The translations under genes and the position numbers were made by a program. A model generated the notes under the pieces. The model searched no databases. It had not been told where the DNA came from and worked only from the letters and a program-made list of their open reading frames with translations. A stretch of DNA of 64,000 nucleotides, from positions 124,001 through 188,000 of the forward strand of contig JAHEXI010000004.1 of the NCBI GenBank assembly GCA_023252195.1. The letters run 5' to 3'. This DNA comes from Pseudonocardiales bacterium (lineage in GTDB: Bacteria; Actinomycetota; Actinomycetes; Mycobacteriales; Pseudonocardiaceae). This document shows, piece by piece, positions 8,600 to 19,162 of the stretch (its first letter is position 1; every line of letters begins with the position of its first letter).

Positions 8600-9736
8600 G
8601 TGACAGGCTTCGCCACCCGTGCGATCCATGCTGGTCAAGACCCGGACCCGCATACCGGATCAGTGATCGTGCCGATTCACAGCAGCTCCACCTTCGTCCA
8701 GGACGGCGTCGGTGGACTACGCGAGGGGTACGAGTACGCCCGCACCGCCAACCCCACCCGCACCGCATTGGAAATCTGCTTGGCGGCGTTGGAGGTAGGC
8801 CTGCACGGGCGTGCTTTCGCTTCCGGCATGGCAGCCAGTGACGTGCTGCTGCGAGCGACCTGCCGCCCGGGTGACCACATCGTCATCCCCGACGACGCTT
8901 ACGGCGGCACGTTTCGCCTGATCGACAAGGTGTTCCGGCACTGGGGGATCGAGCACACCGCCGTCGGGCAGTCCGATCTCGACGCCGTGCGGTCCGCGAT
9001 GCGCCCGAACACCCGGTTGGTGTGGTGCGAGACTCCGACCAATCCGCTGCTCAACGTCGCTGACATCGCGGCGCTGGCCGCCGTCGCGCACAACGCAAAT
9101 GCCCGGCTGGTTGTGGACAACACGTTCGCCACGCCTTACCTGCAGACGCCACTGGCGCTCGGCGCGGATGTGGTGCTGCACTCGACCACCAAGTACCTCG
9201 GCGGACATTCCGACGTCATCGGCGGCGCCCTGATCACCGATGACGCCGAGTTGGACGAGCAGGTGGCTTTCCTGCAAAACGGTGCCGGTGCGGTGCCTGG
9301 TCCGTTCGATGCCTGGCTGACCCTGCGGGGAATCAAGACCCTGGCGGTGCGGATGGAGCGACACTGCGACAACGCCGAGCGCGTCGTCGCGGCGCTGCAG
9401 GCGCACCCGGCCGTCACCGGTGTGCGCTATCCCGGTTTGGCCACCCACCGTGGCCACGAGATCGCCGCCAAGCAGATGCGCCGGTTCGGCGGGATCGTCT
9501 CGTTCGCCGTCGACGGTGGTGTTTCGGCGGCGTTGGCTGTCTGCGCCCGCACCCGGGTGTTCACCCTGGCCGAGTCGCTAGGCGGGGTGGAGTCGCTCAT
9601 CGAGCACCCCGGCCGTATGACGCACGCTTCCACCACCGGAACCCAGCTCGAAGTACCCGCCAACCTGATCCGCCTGTCAGTAGGCATCGAAGACGCCGAA
9701 GACCTAGTCGACGACATCCTCACCGCACTCGGGTAG
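8600..9736 (+). CDS. metB: cystathionine gamma-synthase / trans-sulfuration PLP enzyme
   Basis: 378 residues. The Cys/Met-metabolism PLP domain is complete: YEYARTANPTR, the cofactor-stacking and phosphate region FASGMAAS, DNTFATPYLQ, and HSTTKYLGGHSDV with the PLP lysine at residue 198. The family makes cystathionine from an acyl-homoserine and cysteine, or cleaves it; the neighbours cbs and pra support the MetB assignment used in mycobacteria. Methionine gamma-lyase or cystathionine gamma-lyase activity cannot be excluded by sequence. GTG start at 8600, 9 bases after the RDD gene ends, so probably one operon. Confidence 0.9.
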   Translation: MTGFATRAIHAGQDPDPHTGSVIVPIHSSSTFVQDGVGGLREGYEYARTANPTRTALEICLAALEVGLHGRAFASGMAASDVLLRATCRPGDHIVIPDDAYGGTFRLIDKVFRHWGIEHTAVGQSDLDAVRSAMRPNTRLVWCETPTNPLLNVADIAALAAVAHNANARLVVDNTFATPYLQTPLALGADVVLHSTTKYLGGHSDVIGGALITDDAELDEQVAFLQNGAGAVPGPFDAWLTLRGIKTLAVRMERHCDNAERVVAALQAHPAVTGVRYPGLATHRGHEIAAKQMRRFGGIVSFAVDGGVSAALAVCARTRVFTLAESLGGVESLIEHPGRMTHASTTGTQLEVPANLIRLSVGIEDAEDLVDDILTALG

Positions 9737-9742
9737 CCCTGT

Positions 9743-9807
9743 GCCGTGAACTCGACAGCGCGGACATTTTCGGCGAACTTGGACGTCGGTGGCGTCGAGT
9801 TCACGGC
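9743..9807. repeat. palindromic repeat family A, copy 1
   Basis: Arms GCCGTGAACTCGAC (9743-9756) and its exact complement (9794-9807) enclose a 37-base loop containing GACATTTTCGGCG. It follows the metB stop by 6 bases and precedes the 3' end of a converging gene. A second copy is at 38231-38294 with the same arm core (CGTGAACTCGAC) and a shared loop motif GACATTTYCGGCG, so this is a dispersed repeat and not a chance hairpin. Confidence 0.8.
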
Positions 9808-9825
9808 TTCGAGCGACAGAGCGCT

Positions 9826-10050
9826 CTACTCGCCTTGGAGGCTTTTCGGCGGGGTTTGCTTCAGCGGTGGGGGGGCTACTGGTAGGTCTGCGCTGTTGAG
9901 GCATCCGCCGATGAGCTGTACGCCACCGGGTACCGGCACGTAACTGCCCGGCTCGGCGCAACCTGCCCGCTCGGCAGTGAAGACCGCGGCGCCAGCGAGC
10001 AGTACGGCGACCCCAACCGTAGCCACGACCGGCATCCAGCGGCGGGCCAT
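9826..10050 (-). CDS. small exported protein of unknown function
   Basis: 74 residues from the ATG at 10050, which has GGGAGG about 4 bases upstream. It begins ARRWMPVVATVGVAVLLAGAA, a typical signal peptide or anchor (basic N-end, hydrophobic core, small residues), followed by a short mature part with two cysteines (AGCAEPG, IGGCLNSAD) and a Pro-rich end. The two cysteines could form a disulfide outside the cell. No family recognised. It converges on metB and is divergent from ilvA. Confidence 0.6.
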   Translation of the reverse strand: MARRWMPVVATVGVAVLLAGAAVFTAERAGCAEPGSYVPVPGGVQLIGGCLNSADLPVAPPPLKQTPPKSLQGE

Positions 10051-10156
10051 CCCACCTCCCAAGATTTGCTCTCGACCTTACCCCGGCGTTGCGCCGCCTG
10101 CGCAGCTGTTACGCCGTTGCCGATCCGACCCTCCCCGGCTGGCAGGATCTTCAACT

Positions 10157-11362
10157 ATGGAATTGGTCGGCCTCGAGAAGATCAGAGTCGCGCGAGAGAC
10201 CCTGCACGGTGTCGTCCGGCGCACGCCGGTGCAGCACTGTGCGGTGCTCGAGCAGCGCTGCGCGGTACCGGTCCATTTCAAATGCGAGAACCTGCAGCGC
10301 ACCGGATCGTTTAAGATCCGGGGCGCCTATGTCCGGATTCACGCGCTGTCCGCCGCCGAGCGGGCCCGGGGCGTGGTCGCCGCCAGTGCGGGCAACCACG
10401 GGCAGGGTGTGGCGTTGGCAGCAGCGATGCTGGGCGCCACCGCCACGGTCTACATGCCGGTGACCGCGGCGCTGCCCAAGGTCGCCGCGACCCGCGGATA
10501 CGGTGCGCAGGTGCACCTCGTCGGCGACGTCGTCGAAGAATCGCTGGCGGCCGCGCGCGCCTTCGCACGAGACACCGGTGCGGTGTTCATCCACCCGTTC
10601 GACCACCCCGACGTGATCGCCGGCCAAGGCACGGTCGGCCTGGAACTTCTTGAGCAGCTGCCCGACGTGGCAACCGTATTGGTGCCCACTGGCGGAGGTG
10701 GGCTGGTCGGGGGGATCGCCGCCGCGGTCAAGGGCGTCAAACCGGACGTCAGAGTGATCGGTGTGCAAGCCGAGGGAGCCGCTGTCTGGCCCTCCTCGCT
10801 GGCCGCTGGCGCGCCGGTGCGGCTGCGACGCCAGCACACGATGGCCGACGGCATCGCGGTCTCCGAAGTGGGTCCGGTGAGCTTCGCCCAGGTGTCAGCC
10901 CTGGTCGACGAGGTGCTGACGGTGGGCGAGGAGGCGCTATCCCAGGCGGTCCTGTTGTGCCTGGAGCGGACCAAAATGCTCGTTGAGCCGGCCGGTGCCG
11001 CCGCCGTCGCAGCACTGCTGCAACCGTCCGTCCGCTTCCCCGGACCAGTCTGCGCCGTGCTGTCCGGGGGCAACGTCGACCCGCTGCTGCTGATGCACCT
11101 CATCCGGCACGGCCTCAGCGCCGGCGGGCGGTTCCTCGCCCTGCGGGTGACGGTGCCCGACCGACCCGGCGAGCTCGCCAGATTGTTGGCCCGGATCGGT
11201 GACTCCGGCGCCAACGTCGTCGACGTCGCACATTCCCGCATCGCCGGCAGCCTCGCGGTCGGCGATGCGGTAGTCGCGCTGAGCCTGGAGACCCGGGGCG
11301 CACAGCACTGCGCGGAGCTGGTCGCCGATCTGGACGCCGCCTGCTACCACGTGACGCGCTGA
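10157..11362 (+). CDS. ilvA: threonine ammonia-lyase (threonine dehydratase) with ACT domain
   Basis: 401 residues. The PLP fold has SFKIRGA with the Schiff-base Lys53, SAGNHGQG for substrate binding, and the phosphate loop GGGGLVGG. The last 75 residues (VTVPDRPGELARLLARIGDSGANV) form one ACT-like domain, as in the short threonine dehydratases of actinobacteria. It deaminates threonine to 2-oxobutanoate, feeding isoleucine synthesis or catabolism. I chose the ATG at 10157 (AGGAT upstream) over longer in-frame starts, because the upstream extension covers the opposite gene's promoter and has no domain. Its stop lies in a hairpin shared with greA. Confidence 0.9.
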   Translation: MELVGLEKIRVARETLHGVVRRTPVQHCAVLEQRCAVPVHFKCENLQRTGSFKIRGAYVRIHALSAAERARGVVAASAGNHGQGVALAAAMLGATATVYMPVTAALPKVAATRGYGAQVHLVGDVVEESLAAARAFARDTGAVFIHPFDHPDVIAGQGTVGLELLEQLPDVATVLVPTGGGGLVGGIAAAVKGVKPDVRVIGVQAEGAAVWPSSLAAGAPVRLRRQHTMADGIAVSEVGPVSFAQVSALVDEVLTVGEEALSQAVLLCLERTKMLVEPAGAAAVAALLQPSVRFPGPVCAVLSGGNVDPLLLMHLIRHGLSAGGRFLALRVTVPDRPGELARLLARIGDSGANVVDVAHSRIAGSLAVGDAVVALSLETRGAQHCAELVADLDAACYHVTR

Positions 11363-11385
11363 GCTCGGTTTGGGGTGCTCAGCGC
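11356..11385. repeat. 9-bp palindrome carrying both stop codons of ilvA and greA
   Basis: GCGCTGAGC (11356-11364) pairs exactly with 11377-11385 across a 12-base loop. The left arm contains the ilvA stop (CGC TGA) and the right arm, read on the minus strand, the greA stop (also CGC TGA). A bidirectional transcription stop is inferred from position and symmetry. Confidence 0.6.
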
Positions 11386-11873
11386 CGGAAGGGTTCGGCC
11401 TTGACGACAGCGACAGTCATCAAACCGCCATTGGGCAGCTCGTAGTGCCGGTCCTCGCCCTCGTGGGCGCCGATGATCGCCTTGCCCAGCGGGGAGTTGG
11501 GTGAGTAGACCTCCAGGTCCCCGGCTGCGACTTCCTCCAGTGAGCCGAGCAGGAAGGTCTCGATCTCGTCGTCGCCTTGATAGCGAACCGTGACGACCAT
11601 TCCGGGCGCAGCGATCCCAGACTCGGCCGGGGCCTCGCCGACTTTGGCCACCCGAAGCAGTTCCTGCAGCTGACGGATCCGCGCCTCGAGCTGGGCCTGT
11701 TCTTCCCTGGCGGCGTGGTAACCGCCGTTCTCCTTGAGATCGCCTTCCTCGCGAGCGTCGTTGATCTTCGCGGCAATGACTGGGCGGTTCGCAACCAACT
11801 CGTCGAGTTCACGCTTGAGCCGGTCATAGGCTTCCTGGGTCAGCCAGGCTACCTGGGTATCGCTCACAGTCAT
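11379..11873 (-). CDS. greA: transcription elongation factor GreA
   Basis: 164 residues from the ATG at 11873, with AGGAGGAGT just upstream. The N-terminal coiled coil runs from [13 protein letters not shown] to about residue 85 and contains the acidic tip [21 protein letters not shown], where the two acidic residues reach into the RNA polymerase secondary channel. The C-terminal domain begins near GMVVTVRY and includes [13 protein letters not shown]. GreA rescues backtracked polymerase by stimulating transcript cleavage. The position next to DUF4307 and mca matches mycobacteria. Confidence 0.95.
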   Translation of the reverse strand: MTVSDTQVAWLTQEAYDRLKRELDELVANRPVIAAKINDAREEGDLKENGGYHAAREEQAQLEARIRQLQELLRVAKVGEAPAESGIAAPGMVVTVRYQGDDEIETFLLGSLEEVAAGDLEVYSPNSPLGKAIIGAHEGEDRHYELPNGGLMTVAVVKAEPFRR

Positions 11874-11955
11874 CACTACTCCTCCTGATCCGACGTCCGC
11901 TACCGCGGGGCGGACCGAACCGAACCGCTGGCATGGCAGCCAGCGGCCGGAACGG

Positions 11956-11983
11956 AAAAACACGGCCCTGCCCCGGGGCCGTG
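11956..11983 (-). terminator. intrinsic terminator of the DUF4307 transcript
   Basis: On the minus strand CACGGCCC pairs with GGGCCGTG (11976-11983 with 11961-11968) around a 7-base loop and is followed directly by TTTTT (11956-11960). This is the only classic stem plus U-run terminator I find in the window. It lies after the DUF4307 gene and before greA, so greA must use a promoter located between it and 11873. Confidence 0.8.
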
Positions 11984-12074
11984 CGCACCTTCCACGGTAA
12001 CACGACGTGTCCGGTTTGGCCTCAGCCTTATGGGTGACGGGATATGAATCGTGCCTGCTCAGCGGGTGCTTAAG

Positions 12075-12503
12075 TCAGTACTTCAGAGCTGGATTGAGGT
12101 AAGCGGGCACCTGGAACGAGCACCCGTAGACCTCTGCGGTGACCGGTGGCCGCGAGGTATGCACCACGGTGGTCAGCGCGATCGGACCGGCGGCGGGCGG
12201 CACGTAGAGCTCCTTGCGACCAGTCTCCTCGCCGTCTCGCGAACGGGCTCGGACGATGCACACCGCAGGTCGGGAGGGATCGTCGCGGATCACGGTCAGC
12301 CGGAGTTGCACGGCATTGCCGGTCAGCAGGGTGAAGCCCAGCGTCTCGGTCCGGATCGGCGTGGTGCCGAGGTTGCGATAGCCGATCACCGCGATTGCCA
12401 GGCCGGCCAGCACCGCGAGTAGCAGTCCGACCGGCACCGCCCAACGGCGGCGGCTACCGACCCGCGGTCCGTAGCGGCCCTCGGGAAGCTGGCCAGCGGT
12501 CAC
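12075..12503 (-). CDS. DUF4307 membrane protein
   Basis: 142 residues from the GTG at 12503 (GGGAGG about 9 bases upstream). After a short polar N-terminus (PEGRYGPRVGSRRR) one transmembrane helix follows (WAVPVGLLLAVLAGLAIAVIGY), then an extracellular beta-rich domain with the paired cysteines CIVRARSRDG and EVYGCSFQVP. This is the DUF4307 pattern, found between greA and mca in actinobacteria. Function unknown. A much longer in-frame reading exists upstream, but it overlaps mca on the other strand and has no features of its own. Confidence 0.8.
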   Translation of the reverse strand: MTAGQLPEGRYGPRVGSRRRWAVPVGLLLAVLAGLAIAVIGYRNLGTTPIRTETLGFTLLTGNAVQLRLTVIRDDPSRPAVCIVRARSRDGEETGRKELYVPPAAGPIALTTVVHTSRPPVTAEVYGCSFQVPAYLNPALKY

Positions 12504-12653
12504 GGTGTTGTACCTCCCGATGGGTACCACGCGGTACCTACTCCGACGGCCCACCGGATAGCTCTGCGGGTCCGGCAGGAACAATGGTTCGAATAGTCCC
12601 ACCGCTTGGGCAGCCCGCCCAACCGGCGGTGGAGGAGGGATGAGCAGGCGCCC

Positions 12654-13544
12654 ATGGCTGAGCAGCTGCGAATGGTGGCGGTGCATGCGCATCCCGATGA
12701 CGAGTCGAGCAAGGGCGCTGCAACGATGGCCCGATACGTCGCCGAGGGTCACGATGTGATGGTGGTCAGCTGTACCGGCGGAGAGCGCGGCAGCATCCTC
12801 AACCCGTCGTTCGAGCCAGCCGATCTGGCAGCGCATCCGGCGCAGATGAGCGTGGTCCGCCGCCAGGAGATGGCTCGGGCAGCGCAGATTCTGGGAGTGC
12901 GGCATCGTTGGCTGGGTTATGTCGACTCCGGGCTGCCCGAGGGCGATCCGAAGCCGCCGCTGCCGGACGGATGCTTCGCGACGGTGCCGCTGGAGGCTCC
13001 GACCGGGGATCTGGTCCGGTTGTTTCGCGAGTTCCAGCCGCACGTCGTGGTGACCTACGACGAGAAGGGTGGCTATCCGCACCCCGACCATATCCGTTGC
13101 CACGAGATATCAGTTGCTGCGTTCGACGCCGCAGGCGATCCGGAGCGGTTCCCCGACGCCGGGGCGCCGTGGCAGCCGTTGAAGCTTTACTACACCCACG
13201 GCTTCTCCCGCAAACGGATGCAGTTGATGCATGACGCGCTGCTCGCGGCCGGCTCGGAATCGCCCTACGGCGACTGGCTGGCGAAGTGGGACCCATCGAT
13301 TCCCGACATTATGGAGCGGGTCACCACCCAGGTGCAGTGCGCCGAATACTTCCCGGTGCGCGACGACGCGCTCCGCGCGCACGCGACCCAGATCGACCCG
13401 GCGAGCCGGTGGTTCGCTCTGTCGCATGCGGTGCTGGCTGAGCTGTGGCCGACCGAAGAGTACGAGCTGGCCCGTAGTTTGGTCGACACCACGCTGCCTG
13501 AGGACGACCTGTTCTCCGGGGTTCGAGAGCGGGTGCACATATGA
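12654..13544 (+). CDS. mca: mycothiol S-conjugate amidase
   Basis: 296 residues, LmbE/GlcNAc-PI deacetylase fold. The zinc site is visible as AHPDDE (His13, Asp16) and HPDH (His143, His146 region). Mca cleaves the amide of mycothiol S-conjugates, releasing a mercapturic acid for export and GlcN-inositol for recycling, so it is a detoxification enzyme diagnostic for mycothiol-producing actinobacteria. The related MshB deacetylase shares the fold, but the gene context (greA, DUF4307, a small membrane gene, a YyaL-like gene) points to Mca. The ATG at 12654 precedes the first strand by a few residues. Confidence 0.92.
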   Translation: MAEQLRMVAVHAHPDDESSKGAATMARYVAEGHDVMVVSCTGGERGSILNPSFEPADLAAHPAQMSVVRRQEMARAAQILGVRHRWLGYVDSGLPEGDPKPPLPDGCFATVPLEAPTGDLVRLFREFQPHVVVTYDEKGGYPHPDHIRCHEISVAAFDAAGDPERFPDAGAPWQPLKLYYTHGFSRKRMQLMHDALLAAGSESPYGDWLAKWDPSIPDIMERVTTQVQCAEYFPVRDDALRAHATQIDPASRWFALSHAVLAELWPTEEYELARSLVDTTLPEDDLFSGVRERVHI

Positions 13545-13792
13545 CGCAATTGCTGTTGCCGCCAGCCTTCTCGGTCGTAACCGGAATCGGGGTGCTCGCG
13601 CCACCACCTAAGCCGGGCCCTGACCCAGGGGGGCAGGGCGAGGATTTCGGCAAGGCCGCGCCACTAGGGCTGGTGGTGCTGCTGCTATTCTTCCTGGCCG
13701 TGGCGCTGCTGGTGCGTTCGATGAACAAGCACCTGCGCCGGGTCCCGAAGTCTTTCGACAACGATCCCGGTACTCCACCTCGTAAGGAGTAA
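13541..13792 (+). CDS. small membrane protein downstream of mca
   Basis: 83 residues. A weak N-terminal hydrophobic stretch is followed by a Pro/Gly linker ([21 protein letters not shown]) and one clear transmembrane helix ([20 protein letters not shown]), ending with a basic tail ([14 protein letters not shown]). The ATG overlaps the mca stop as ATGA, so translation is coupled. A homologue sits at the same place in mycobacteria. Function unknown. Confidence 0.78.
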   Translation: MTQLLLPPAFSVVTGIGVLAPPPKPGPDPGGQGEDFGKAAPLGLVVLLLFFLAVALLVRSMNKHLRRVPKSFDNDPGTPPRKE

Positions 13793-13830
13793 CGGTTCCG
13801 CGCTGCTGGCGGGCCAGGGAGGATACCCAC

Positions 13831-15837
<2,007 letters not shown>

Positions 15838-16130
15838 CCACACACAACGCGGCGTCGCGCTGACCGCCTGCACGCAGCAGACTTCGACCGCATGCCTGAT
15901 TGATCTCCTCGTGTGTCGGCGCGTACAAGGACGCACCCGACGCGGCGAAGCACCACCACCTAGCGAAGATCATGGCACCTTGCCCAGCGGGCGAGCGTAT
16001 GCGCGGGGCTTTGCGGCCCAGTCCCAGCGGACTGCGGCGCAGGCGATAAACCCTTTTGCGGTAGGCGTCCCAACCCACTGTCCTTGCAGCAGGTGTAATG
16101 TTGTAATCAAGCGAGTGAAAGGACGAAGTC
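15838..16130. other. 293-base gap, promoter region of the next gene
   Basis: No convincing ORF or RNA. The last 40 bases are relatively AT-rich (TAATGTTGTAATCAAG) and carry an AAAGGA ribosome-binding site for the gene at 16131, so they probably include its promoter. Confidence 0.4.
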
Positions 16131-16718
16131 ATGGTGGGACGAGGACGGCCGCATGGGGTGCGCCCAGATGGTCGGGGACACGGTCGCGGTGGCTGGCAGC
16201 AGGCTGACCTGCCACCAGCAGACGACGCCAAAGCGTGGTTCGTGGGACGGTTGCCGGATGGCTGGTTCACCGGTGACGTCGAGGTCAGCGCGGACCGCGA
16301 GGAGATCATCGTGGTGGGTGAGCTGCCCACGCTGGGCGACGAGTTCACCGATGATGTTGAGCGCGCGGCCGCAGAGGCCGGCCGGATCAGCCGATTCCGG
16401 GAGGATTCCCGCGATGAGCGGATCGAGATCGCTCGGCAGGCCGAGCACCGTTACCGCCGCAAGGTGGCCTGGGGTGCCCGGTTGGGAGGCACCGCGGAGA
16501 TGTTCACGACGCTGTCGGTGCCGGTGATGACCCGGTTACGGCAACCCGAGCGCCTGGTGCTCGACACCCTGGTCGACGCGGGGGTGGCGCGGTCCCGGTC
16601 GGAGGCGCTGGCCTGGGCGGTGCGGCTGGTCGGCGAGCACGCTGCGCAGTGGCTCGGTGAGCTCAAGCAGGCGATGGCCACTGTGGACGACCTGCGTGCC
16701 CGCGGACCCGAGCTCTAG
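16131..16718 (+). CDS. conserved actinobacterial protein of unknown function
   Basis: 195 residues. The N-terminus is Gly/Arg/His-rich (GRGRPHGVRPDGRGHGRGG) and probably flexible. Next comes a small alpha/beta part (WFVGRLPDGWFTGDVEVSADREEIIVVGELP) and a basic helical part. The C-terminal 60 residues (TRLRQPERLVLDTLVDAGVARSRSEALAWAVRLVGEHA) resemble a ribbon-helix-helix-like dimerisation helix pair seen in small regulators. I cannot name a function. The ATG at 16131 has AAAGGA 8 bases upstream. Confidence 0.65.
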   Translation: MVGRGRPHGVRPDGRGHGRGGWQQADLPPADDAKAWFVGRLPDGWFTGDVEVSADREEIIVVGELPTLGDEFTDDVERAAAEAGRISRFREDSRDERIEIARQAEHRYRRKVAWGARLGGTAEMFTTLSVPVMTRLRQPERLVLDTLVDAGVARSRSEALAWAVRLVGEHAAQWLGELKQAMATVDDLRARGPEL

Positions 16719-16785
16719 GCGGGATGGGGCAGCATAGTCGGTGGGCGGCATGGTCAGCAGGTAGCCAGACGGCAGTGAGGACGCG

Positions 16786-17493
16786 ATGAGCCAGCAGCAG
16801 TGGACGGCGGTCGACGACTACATCACCAGCGCGCTGCTTGAACCCGACGAGGCGTTGGACGCCGCGCTCGCGGCTAGTGCGGCGGCGGGATTGCCGGCCA
16901 TCGCCGTCTCACCCGCGCAGGGCAAGCTGCTCAACCTGCTCGCCAGGATGATGAACGCGCGCCGGATCCTCGAGTTCGGCACGCTCGGCGGGTACAGCAC
17001 GATCTGGCTAGCCAGGGCGCTGCCGCCGGACGGCCGCCTGATCACCTTGGAGTCCGTGCGAAAGCACGCCGAGGTGGCGCGCGCCAACATCGCCAGGGCT
17101 GGCCTCGCCGACCGGGTGGACGTGCGGGTCGGCGCGGCGCTGGACACGGTGCCGCGGCTGGCCGAGGCGGGAGAGCCGTTCGATCTAGTGTTCATCGACG
17201 CGGACAAGCCGCACAACGCCGACTACTTCACCTGGTCGGTCCGGCTGACCCGACCAGGCGGCGTGATCATCGTGGACAATGTGGTGCGGGGTGGCAATGT
17301 GCTCGACGAGAACACCGCAGACCCCGATGCGCAGGGCGTGCGACGGCTCAACGAGGTGATGGCCGCGGACCCCTCGGTGAGTGCGACGACCATCCAGACG
17401 GTAGGCGCCAAGGGTTACGACGGGTTCTCTATCGCGGTCGTCGGGCCGTCGGCGGGGTCGCGGACCGGCGGACCCGGCCCAGACACCACCTGA
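16786..17493 (+). CDS. class I SAM-dependent O-methyltransferase
   Basis: 235 residues, methyltransf_3 family (catechol/caffeoyl-CoA O-methyltransferase-like). The SAM-binding loop is RILEFGTLGGYSTIWLA, the acidic residue after strand 2 is in LITLESV, and the metal-binding/active loop is DLVFIDADKPHNADYF with DNVVRGG further on. Such enzymes usually methylate catechol-type hydroxyls with a divalent metal. Substrate unknown. In mycobacteria the homologue is next to sigE, rseA, htrA and tatB; here tatB follows at once. Confidence 0.88.
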   Translation: MSQQQWTAVDDYITSALLEPDEALDAALAASAAAGLPAIAVSPAQGKLLNLLARMMNARRILEFGTLGGYSTIWLARALPPDGRLITLESVRKHAEVARANIARAGLADRVDVRVGAALDTVPRLAEAGEPFDLVFIDADKPHNADYFTWSVRLTRPGGVIIVDNVVRGGNVLDENTADPDAQGVRRLNEVMAADPSVSATTIQTVGAKGYDGFSIAVVGPSAGSRTGGPGPDTT

Positions 17494-17537
17494 TTGGCTA
17501 GGCTGGGCTCGACGGGTTGGCGAGGAGGTGCGTGCGG

Positions 17538-17942
17538 ATGTTCAACATCGGCTGGGGCGAATTCCTGATCCTCATCGTCGCCGGGTTGTTGATCCTGGGA
17601 CCGGAACGTCTGCCGTCGGCGGCGGCCTGGCTGGGCCGCACTGTGCGCCAGGTCCGGGAGTACGCTAACGGTGCCCGCGAGCAGCTGCGTTCCGAGCTGG
17701 GGCCGGAATTCGACGAACTCCGGGCTCCGCTGGAAGACCTGCGCGGACTGCGTGGCTTCAACCCGCGTAGCGCGATCACCCGCCACCTATTCGACGACCT
17801 CGGCGACGATCCGTTCGGCGGTGTGATCAAATCTGACGGGATCAAAGCGAACGGTTTCGCTGCACCCACGGGTAAGGGCACGCCGGTTCCCCGGCCACTA
17901 CAGCCAGGCGAGCGCGCACCCTTCGACCCCGACGCAACCTGA
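17538..17942 (+). CDS. tatB: Sec-independent protein translocase subunit TatB
   Basis: 134 residues. The N-terminal helix [26 protein letters not shown] carries the TatB-type acidic residue (Glu8) and the hinge GPERLP, followed by an amphipathic helix ([15 protein letters not shown]) and a charged cytoplasmic tail. TatB recognises twin-arginine signal peptides together with TatC. I placed the start at the ATG 17538, 9 bases after GAGGAGG; an in-frame GTG at 17532 would be too close to it. No tatA or tatC is adjacent. Confidence 0.88.
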   Translation: MFNIGWGEFLILIVAGLLILGPERLPSAAAWLGRTVRQVREYANGAREQLRSELGPEFDELRAPLEDLRGLRGFNPRSAITRHLFDDLGDDPFGGVIKSDGIKANGFAAPTGKGTPVPRPLQPGERAPFDPDAT

Positions 17943-17949
17943 CTGTCTA

Positions 17950-19104
17950 CTACCGAGAGCTGGGGCTCACCGAGAGCAGCCGTCCGGCCAGTCCGCGCGA
18001 GCGCGTCGCGAGCCGATCGGCTACCCCGCGTAGCACCACCGCGGCGGGCGAGGTGGGATCGGCCAGTACCAGCGGAGTGCCGGCGTCGCCGGTCTCGCGC
18101 AGCCGTGGGTCCAGCGGAACCTGGCCTAGCAGCGGAACCTCACTGCCCAGCGAGCGGGTCAGGGCGTCGGCGACCACCTGGCCCCCGCCGGAACCGAACA
18201 GGTAGCTGCGCGAGCCGTCCGGCATCTCCAGCCAGGACATGTTCTCCACCACTCCGATCAGTCGCTGGTGGGTCTGCAAGGCGATTGACCCGGCCCGCTG
18301 CGCGACCTCCGCGGCGGCCCGCTGTGGAGTGGTGACCACGAGGATCTCCGCGTTGGGTATCAACTGCGCTACTGAGATGGCGATGTCGCCAGTGCCCGGC
18401 GGAAGGTCGAGCAGCAGCACATCGAGGTCGCCCCAGAACACGTCGGCGAGGAACTGTTGTAGCGCGCGGTGCAGCATCGGTCCTCGCCACACCACCGGAG
18501 TGTTGTCCTTGGTGAACATGCCGATCGAGATGACCTTGACGCCGTGGGCCGCCGGCGGCATGATCATCTTTTCTACCTGGGTGGGGCGGGCGGTGGTGCC
18601 GAGCATGCCCGGCACCGAGTGGCCGTAGATGTCGGCGTCGACCACCCCGACCGACAGACCGCGATCGGCCATCGCGACCGCCAGATTCACCGTCACCGAC
18701 GACTTGCCCACCCCGCCCTTACCGGAGGCGATGCAGTACACCCGGGTCAGCGATCCCGGCTCGGCGAACGGGATCCGGGGCTCCTCGGCGGTGCCGCGCA
18801 GCTGCTGGCGCAACGCCGTGCGCTGGGCGTCGCTCATCACGTCGAGCTCTACCCGGACGTCCCGGATGCCCGGCACGGCGGACACCGCTGTGGTGACCCT
18901 GGAGGTGATGGTGTCGCGCATGGGACAGCCGGCGACGGTGAGCCACACCGCTACCTTCGCCGTTCCGTCGGCGGCCACGGTGACGTCCTTGACCATACCT
19001 AGCTCGGTGATCGGCCGGTTGATCTCCGGGTCGTGCACCCCGTCCAGCGCGGCTTTGACCGCGCCGACCGACGGGACGCTCTGAATGGGGGCCACGGATG
19101 GCAC
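17950..19104 (-). CDS. mrp: Mrp/ApbC/NBP35-family iron-sulfur carrier ATPase
   Basis: About 384 residues from the GTG at 19104; a second GTG at 19095 is equally possible (GGAAGG is 3 or 12 bases away). The N-terminal 95 residues are a MIP18/DUF59 domain (VHDPEINRPITELGMVKDV with CPMRDTI). The P-loop ATPase core has the deviant Walker A ASGKGGVGKSSV, then DADIYGHSVPGM and LLLDLPPGTGDI. Mrp proteins carry and deliver [4Fe-4S] clusters in the cytosol. It converges on tatB with only 7 bases between stops, as in mycobacteria. Confidence 0.92.
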   Translation of the reverse strand: MPSVAPIQSVPSVGAVKAALDGVHDPEINRPITELGMVKDVTVAADGTAKVAVWLTVAGCPMRDTITSRVTTAVSAVPGIRDVRVELDVMSDAQRTALRQQLRGTAEEPRIPFAEPGSLTRVYCIASGKGGVGKSSVTVNLAVAMADRGLSVGVVDADIYGHSVPGMLGTTARPTQVEKMIMPPAAHGVKVISIGMFTKDNTPVVWRGPMLHRALQQFLADVFWGDLDVLLLDLPPGTGDIAISVAQLIPNAEILVVTTPQRAAAEVAQRAGSIALQTHQRLIGVVENMSWLEMPDGSRSYLFGSGGGQVVADALTRSLGSEVPLLGQVPLDPRLRETGDAGTPLVLADPTSPAAVVLRGVADRLATRSRGLAGRLLSVSPSSR

Positions 19105-19162
19105 CGACCTTCCGGTTGGGTGTGGGACTGCCTCCCATGCTAGGCGTTCTCGCACTGGGCGC

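Noticed and set aside
12585-12640. GGTTCGAAT motif resembling a tRNA T-arm
   Set aside because: The surrounding bases do not form acceptor, D and anticodon stems; I see no tRNA gene in the window.
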